From Ulva prolifera (taxonomy: Eukaryota > Chlorophyta > Ulvophyceae > Ulvales > Ulvaceae): a DNA stretch of 64,000 nucleotides. This document shows positions 58,600 through 64,000 of the stretch, one piece after another. The stretch covers positions 2,173,101 through 2,237,100 of the forward strand of contig CM041199.1 of assembly GCA_023078555.1 (NCBI GenBank), read 5' to 3'. Below the pieces are notes generated by a model. It did not search any database. It was not told where the DNA came from and saw only the letters and a list, made by a program, of their open reading frames with translations. The position numbers were made by a program, and so were the translations under genes. The number at the start of each line of letters is the position of its first letter. The stretch's first letter is position 1.

Positions 58600-59851
58600 A
58601 TGATCTATTCGCTGGCACTGGCTGCCGTGTGGGTCACGTCAGCATTCACATCTTGTCTCGCTGAAGGAGATTATTTTCTGCTTGTTCGGTGCGTGTCGTA
58701 TTCTGTTTCGTCGGCTTGAGCATTCCGCTGGTGTCAGCGCGGTGGGGCGTCGTCAGCGCACATGTGGTGGGGCGCCTGAGGGTGGCACTCTCTGCAGGTC
58801 ATGGGATCCTTCAGTTTGTGAGCATAGGTCCTGTAAAGATGACATCGAAAGGTGTGTGCCATCGCATGCGGGCTTGTGCCCTGGTCTGCGTGTTAGTACG
58901 TTGCTTGTCAACGTCGGTCGTGGACTAAGCTGACATTTCCACGCCAGCGATCGATGTAAGTAGTCAGTAGAGCGAAACATTCTGCGTCGATTGCGATGTT
59001 TCCGTGATGCAGTAGATTCACCATCCACGGACTTTGGCCGGAGAACTACGATGGCACTTGGCCGCAATTCTGCTCACAGCAGCCATTCTCACAGTCCAGC
59101 GTGGAGGATCTGCTTCCAGTTCTTCGGAGGGAGTGGCCAAGCTTGTTCACCAAGGACGCGAGCTTTTGGAAGCACGAATGGCTGAAGCATGGCACATGTT
59201 CGGAGACGCTGTGTCCGTTGCTGAACGACGAACATGCGTTTTTCTTCGCGGTTCTTGCTCTCAACAAGATGTACGATTTGAACGTGTGCTCCTCGCTTCA
59301 GCTGACATGGCATCTCTATCACAAGATTCCACCTGTGTGCACCCATGCAGGGCAGCCTCTCCCAGGATGCCCTGGAGAGACCTCGAACAGGCAATATCTG
59401 TATGACGCCAAACAGCCATCCACGGTGCTGACTTCTCACGTGACAACGGTGTGTGCAGGCAGCAGCAAAGTCAGCCAAGGTACCCTTGAACAAGCCGATC
59501 ACGCAGGAGTGGCTTGAGGAAGAGTTCAGCAAAGCGTTTGGCCACAGACTGGCCGTGCACTGTGGTTACTCCAAGGGCGCCACTCCCTCGCCAGTCACAG
59601 AGGTCTGGATGTGCCTCGACTCCCAGATGCAGCCGTTCGATTGCCCCAGCAACATCCACAGGACGTGCAACTCCCACATCCTTCTGCCCACCATTTCCGA
59701 CTCGGTGTCAGAGGATGTCCCAGCAGATGCCATCAACCCGGGCGAATACGTCGGCCCGCACCGCCCCAGCTCCACCAACAGCCATGCAACACTGCACCGC
59801 GTTCAGAGCATCCATGAGCTGGTGTTTGGCGATGTCAACGGTGACATGTAG
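58600..59851 (+). CDS. RNase T2 family ribonuclease, 268 aa, secreted or vacuolar
   Basis: RNase T2 enzymes cleave single-stranded RNA via 2',3'-cyclic phosphates in secretory, vacuolar or extracellular compartments. Exons: 58600-58688, 58798-58851, 59013-59283, 59459-59851. They total 807 nt in frame, ATG to TAG. Residues 1-21 form a signal peptide (MIYSLALAAVWVTSAFTSCL), followed by DYFLLVRSWDPSVC, the usual first strand. CAS-I is FTIHGLWP (50-57, His53). CAS-II is FWKHEWLKHGTC (99-110; Glu103, Lys106, His107), so all catalytic residues are present. The C-terminal part includes NKPITQEWLEEEFSKAFGH and EVWMCLDSQMQPFDCPS, a typical T2 ending, and then a roughly 60-residue hydrophilic tail to FGDVNGDM. 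Introns are 109, 161 and 175 bp with GTGCG/GTGTG donors. The exon 2-3 junction (ER|S-R-F) adds two residues compared with a tighter join, so that acceptor is the least certain. Confidence 0.9.
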
Positions 59852-61644
59852 AGAGAGCGGAGTGGAGCGCCACTTGCGCAGTGGGGCCGGTAGTTGTCCC
59901 GCTTGGGACTCATTTTCTAGTCCACTTCAGTCCTGCTTAACGACGAGCTCGGCTGGTAGTACGAGCAGCAATTAGGCATGCTTTGAGTGCTCAGCTGCTG
60001 GCCAGGTGCAGCCTCTGTATCTCCTCACGACAGACTGTGGGGAGCATAGCTACCTGGCGAGTCAGAGAACCGTTCGCTGTCCACTGTTTCCTGCAACTGA
60101 GCATAGGCAACAGGCTGGCTATATCGGTAGTCAGCAAGTGTGCATGAGCGAGTGTGAGCCTGGCCACACATAGTTTTAGCCGGATCTTGTAAGACCGGAT
60201 CTTAGAGGACCGCAAAAGACCGTCTTTGCAGGCTCAGCTGCAAGGCCTTCCCAGTCACCTAGTCAGCGGCTTACAGTGTCCACCTCAGAGCAGTGGCCAC
60301 CAGCAGACACCGCAAAGTGTGCACAGCCTACAGACGCTGTGGGCCTGCTTCAGGCACTGCAAAATTAGTGCTGGTGCTAAGGTGATGTTGGCAGTGCTGG
60401 ACTGGGCAGCTACCATGCTCCACTTCAGTCAAACCAGTCCAGCAACATGAGTCAGTGGTACAGACGCAGTCGGAGCAGAGCAGCTGCCACCCGCTGCACA
60501 AGCTCTCAGATGTGAGAGCCATTTGTTGCTCAGATGACAAGGCAGAGTTCCATGCTCAGGTGCTGCATGAAGTTCATAGTGTCATGATTGACTCAGACAC
60601 AGTAAACCTTGTTGTTGCTGCCGGGTCCCAGCAGGCATGTCTGTGTGGCACTTGAAGACCCAGCACACAATACATACGATCTCAGTATGTCGTCTCTTGA
60701 ATGGTGTCAGACTGATGCATGATTGATGGCTAGGCCGGTTGGGCACCATTGATGTGGTGTGCCAGTGACGTGGTCTTATCATATTACCGCAGCTCGAGTC
60801 AGGCTTGCAGCTAGCGTGCCACCTGTTGCTGCATGCACTAGCAAAACTCACCGCGAGGACGTCTGCGATCTATCACCGTATGCAGCACTTGGAAACAGTT
60901 CAGCCACTGAACAGCAGTACACTGCACCTCATGATGATGATGACGCATGCCGACGCACTCGTGTGCTCCTTCTTCACCATCAGAATGCACATCAGCAGCA
61001 CGCTTCTGCCAAGTTTCCGCAGTTACAATTTACCAGGGGCAGCACGTCTCTCTACGTGACATCTCGGACTGCTACAGGCAGCCCCTCGTTCAGACACAGT
61101 CTCGTTTCCCTTACAGCTGTCCACTGACAGTGGGTGTACACAGCGCCGCGACACATGTCCACTCGCACGCACATGCGGCATCCTCTCGGGCATGCATTTA
61201 CCACCCGCTCGCATGCATGCATGCATGCATCTGGCACCACTGCAGCCCCTCATTCTGATGATCCACAAGCTGCCAGCCCTGCCACAATACCTTTTTTCGG
61301 AGCTCCACCATCTCCCGGCCCGGTCGATGCTCTGCATTGATGAGTGCACCCCCCTGCACCGCACCCAGGAGGCGTTCATCCCGCCGTTGTTCAGGCAGCA
61401 TCACGGCGTCAGCATCACCGCGTGTCCTCCACCGCGTAGGCTGGATCGAAAACACCTCGGGCCGCACGAGCCAATCCACCCCGTCCCCTCTGCCGCAGAC
61501 CATGGCCGATGCAGCGCCCGCAGTCGCACCAAGCGCACCAGCGCCGCATGCAGCTCCCGTACTGCTCCATGCCGCCACATCCACCAAGCCACACGAGCTG
61601 CTCTCGACATCGTCAGACCGTGTCTCCTGGACAAGTGTGTGGTA

Positions 61645-61679
<35 letters not shown>
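59852..61679. other. convergent spacer between RNase T2 and CBS genes
   Basis: No gene is supported. It holds both 3' UTRs and ends in a poly-G tract (61646-61679) that abuts the CBS gene's stop codon. Confidence 0.5.
61646..61679. repeat. poly-G tract (poly-C on the CBS-gene sense strand)
   Basis: About 34 G with no interruption, directly next to the TAG stop (61682-61680) of the CBS gene. The mRNA would carry a C run as the first bases of its 3' UTR. Confidence 0.95.
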
Positions 61680-63921
61680 CTAGGCCTCGTCGGGCAGCTC
61701 GGAGGAGTGCGGCAGGCCGCCGCCGGGGCCCTCCTGCGGCGCATCAGCGTCCGGGTGGGGCAGGAGGCGGCGCAGGACGTCGGTGAGGGTGATGATGCCG
61801 ATCGCGTGCTCCTGGTCGTCGAGGACGTACACGCGGTGCAGCTTGTTCACGGCGAGCGCCTGGAGCACCTGGCGGAAGGTGGTGGAGGGGGTCACGATGT
61901 GGACGGGCACGACCCGCAGCGTCGTCGACCAGTTGATGTTGTCGCCCTGCACAGCGGAGGAGCGGCAGGGTGAGGGTGGGCAGGGGCTGGATTGCGTGGG
62001 TGGATCTGGAGCGGGATGGGGCCGCGTGAGGTGAGCGATTTCTGTGCATGGGGCGAGCACGCGATGTGGGGGCCTGGGTGATTGCAGTGCATGGGGCGAG
62101 CGAGAGCCTGGTGGGTACGGGTGGTGCAGTGCATGTGGCAGGCAGGCCACAGGAGATTGCAGAGCAGAACGGCACAGCAAGACGGGGTGATCATTGACAT
62201 CATTCTAACGATGGGACTGGGTGGGGTTGCAGAGTCACCGGAAACCTCCTCCCTTTTGTGCAATATGTACCAAACTGTTTCTGCCACCACCGGAACTGGC
62301 TTGGAATTGTGTGCAAGGTGATTTCAGCGGATGAGAGCGAGAAGGTGGGTGCACACCTCAGGGACTGGCAGGCCGCGACTGGCCAAGAGGAACCTCCCCA
62401 CAGGCTGCCCGAGGTACTCGAAGAGGTCTTCTGAGAGGAATCGCAGATCAGAGATGCTGAGGTTGCCGACGAGCTCTCCCTTAAAGGTGACGCCCATGCA
62501 TGACTTGTGGTCTCGCCACATGTCGACCAGCACCTGGACCAGTGTGGCTGAGGCGTCGACGGTCTCAGCTGCTGCCTGCACACCACCAGCCACTGTGATG
62601 CTGTCGAGATGATGGCTCAAGCCAGCATGAACAGACTGTGATGCAGTAGCTGCGTATTTCTGTTCCATCCTAGTGTTCCGAGGTCATGCTTCAAAGTGCA
62701 TTCCAGACGGGGCTGGTCCGATTGAACTCTGCAAGCTGGGAACGTGCCGCGCAGAGACCCATGTCCTCCACGGTCTCGGTGAGTAAGGGCTCCAGCTCGA
62801 CCTTGTGGTCCCACATCAGGCGGACGATGTCGGACTGGCTCAAGATTCCCGTCGGGGAGGTGTCTTTCAGCGTCTCGCACGTAAATAGCCTGTGGTGGAC
62901 GTGCCCTCGCTGTAGCATGTCCTTCACCGCGTCCATGACGTTTGGATCCTGGCCTTGAATGTACCAGATCTCGCCGGCGTGCATGACTTCGGACACAGGC
63001 GCGGCGTAGAGCTTCTTGAGCGCTGGAGCAGCGTGCTCCGGGTCGAAGGTGCTGCCTGCCTTGCAGACTCCCAGATCTGCACTCCACCGTACAGACTGTG
63101 GTTAAATGTAATGAGATCATGCTTTTCTGGGCGTAATTGTGAATATCGTAGCCCTGTGTCATAAGACTGGTGTTGACCGTCGCGAGCGGGTTGCGATGAT
63201 CATCGATCGCCAGGACGTCGCATGGTCTCGGTCAAATGAGCCAAGAACAGTTTTACAAAGTAATCGCTGTCAAGTTCGTCAGACTACGGCAGCCTAGGCA
63301 CGCGCCAATTGGTAGCCGTGTGCGACGCCGGGATCCCGTGTCGACCAGCTGCAGCTGCAGCTCATGCGAGCCCGATGCGCTGCGGAGAGCACACCTTTGA
63401 CCATAGCTTTCATCAGATCCGTAACGCTGAAGACTCCGCTGAACTGGTCGTTCTCGGAATCGATCACGGGGACACTGAGGATGTTGTTGTCACGGAGCAT
63501 CTGCACCGCTCAGTCCACGTAGGCATGTTGCGACGGTGGCAAATCTGGGGCACGGGCACCGCCAGGACACAACGGGCACAGACACCACACTGCACGCACT
63601 ACAATGCGGCAATTGTATGCAGCAATTGCGTGTCGACATGCGTAGCGACTGTACGGAGCGGACCTGCACCGCATCCTTCACGGACGTGCTTTCGGTTGTC
63701 TTGAGTAGCATCGTCGCGTTCCGATGCGCCACGGCTTCCAGCTTGCAGCCACTCAAAAGGTCTGTGATTCCTTCCATTTCTGCTTCACTTGTGTGATCTC
63801 CGGTGTCGAACGGTGGCCACGCGAATGCGTCTATCGGATCGTGTAAGATAAATCGTGGATGTCTTGCGTGAAAGGTGATGCCTTGACTGCTCGCAAGCTC
63901 CACACAGGCCTTTATACCAAG
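61680..63921 (-). CDS. multi-CBS-domain protein, AMPK-gamma/SNF4-like
   Basis: CBS pairs bind adenine nucleotides; four-CBS proteins include the gamma subunit of AMPK/SnRK1 energy-sensing kinases. Exons in transcript order: 63921-63664, 63500-63395, 63055-about 62760, about 62660-62357, 61946-61680 (TAG). Fixed junctions agree in phase; the third donor and fourth acceptor are unsure. Motifs in order: LGIKACVELASSQGITFHAR, NATMLLKTTESTSVKDAVQ|MLRDNNILSVPVID, SGVFSVTDLMKAMV, YIQGQDPNVMDAVKDML then GILSQSDIVRLMW, CMGVTFKGELVGNLSISDLR, and the last CBS TTFRQVLQALAVNKLHRVYV then IGIITLTDVLRRLL. That is four CBS repeats in two pairs. The first exon starts at an acceptor (GCTAG|CTTGG), so the 5' end lies at or beyond the right edge. 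Assignment to AMPK gamma rather than another CBS family is by arrangement only. Confidence 0.75.
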
Positions 63922-64000
63922 CTAGCATCATCAGTCGGACAGCCATGTCGAATCAGGCCTGCATTGAACGCCGGCTGCATTCGTGCTCGATAGCTGAAAT

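Overview
The window is nuclear DNA from a photosynthetic unicellular eukaryote. The evidence is a violaxanthin de-epoxidase-related gene, a pentatricopeptide-repeat gene, a plant-type TLDc gene and an alpha-glucan phosphorylase relic. Genes are split by many GT-AG introns. The usual donor is AG|GTGCG (sometimes GTGAG or GTGTG) and the usual acceptor is TGCAG|. Coding exons are strongly GC-rich; spacers and introns are less so and carry microsatellites, long poly-C/poly-G tracts and small repeats. A green alga would fit, but I cannot fix the lineage from this sequence alone.

Layout: (1) about 2.1-5.6 kb, minus strand: VDE-related (VDR-type) gene. (2) 5.8-12.5 kb: no secure gene, but scattered minus-strand exon-like ORFs. 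(3) 12.5-17.5 kb, plus: PPR protein. (4) 17.5-21.7 kb: spacer with a dispersed repeat. (5) 21.7-27.2 kb, minus: protein kinase with two perfect or near-perfect palindromes in one intron. (6) 27.9-29.7 kb, minus: TLDc-domain protein. (7) 30.4-42.2 kb, plus: SWI2/SNF2-class chromatin-remodelling ATPase. Its 13 exons join in one frame to 1,854 codons plus stop, the best-supported model here. (8) 42.2-44.5 kb: spacer with a diverged tandem duplication. (9) 44.5-48.9 kb, minus: LARGE-like (GT49) glycosyltransferase with a predicted C-terminal membrane helix. (10) 49-58.6 kb: spacer with a hAT-type MITE family (two copies with perfect 8-bp target-site duplications), other short dispersed repeats, and a frameshifted phosphorylase exon. 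(11) 58.6-59.9 kb, plus: complete four-exon RNase T2 (268 aa). (12) 61.7-63.9 kb, minus: multi-CBS protein of the AMPK-gamma/SNF4 type, possibly continuing past the right edge.

The genes do not form an operon or one pathway: photoprotection, organelle RNA metabolism, signalling, chromatin, glycosylation, RNA turnover and energy sensing are mixed, as is normal for a nuclear locus. The main non-genic interest is the repeats: MITEs with intact target-site duplications, a 199-bp near-perfect palindrome, several multi-copy short families, and long homopolymers that read C on the sense strand and often sit just inside 5' splice donors. I found no CRISPR array, no bacterial-type operon, no clear RNA gene and no convincing wholly new multi-gene system.
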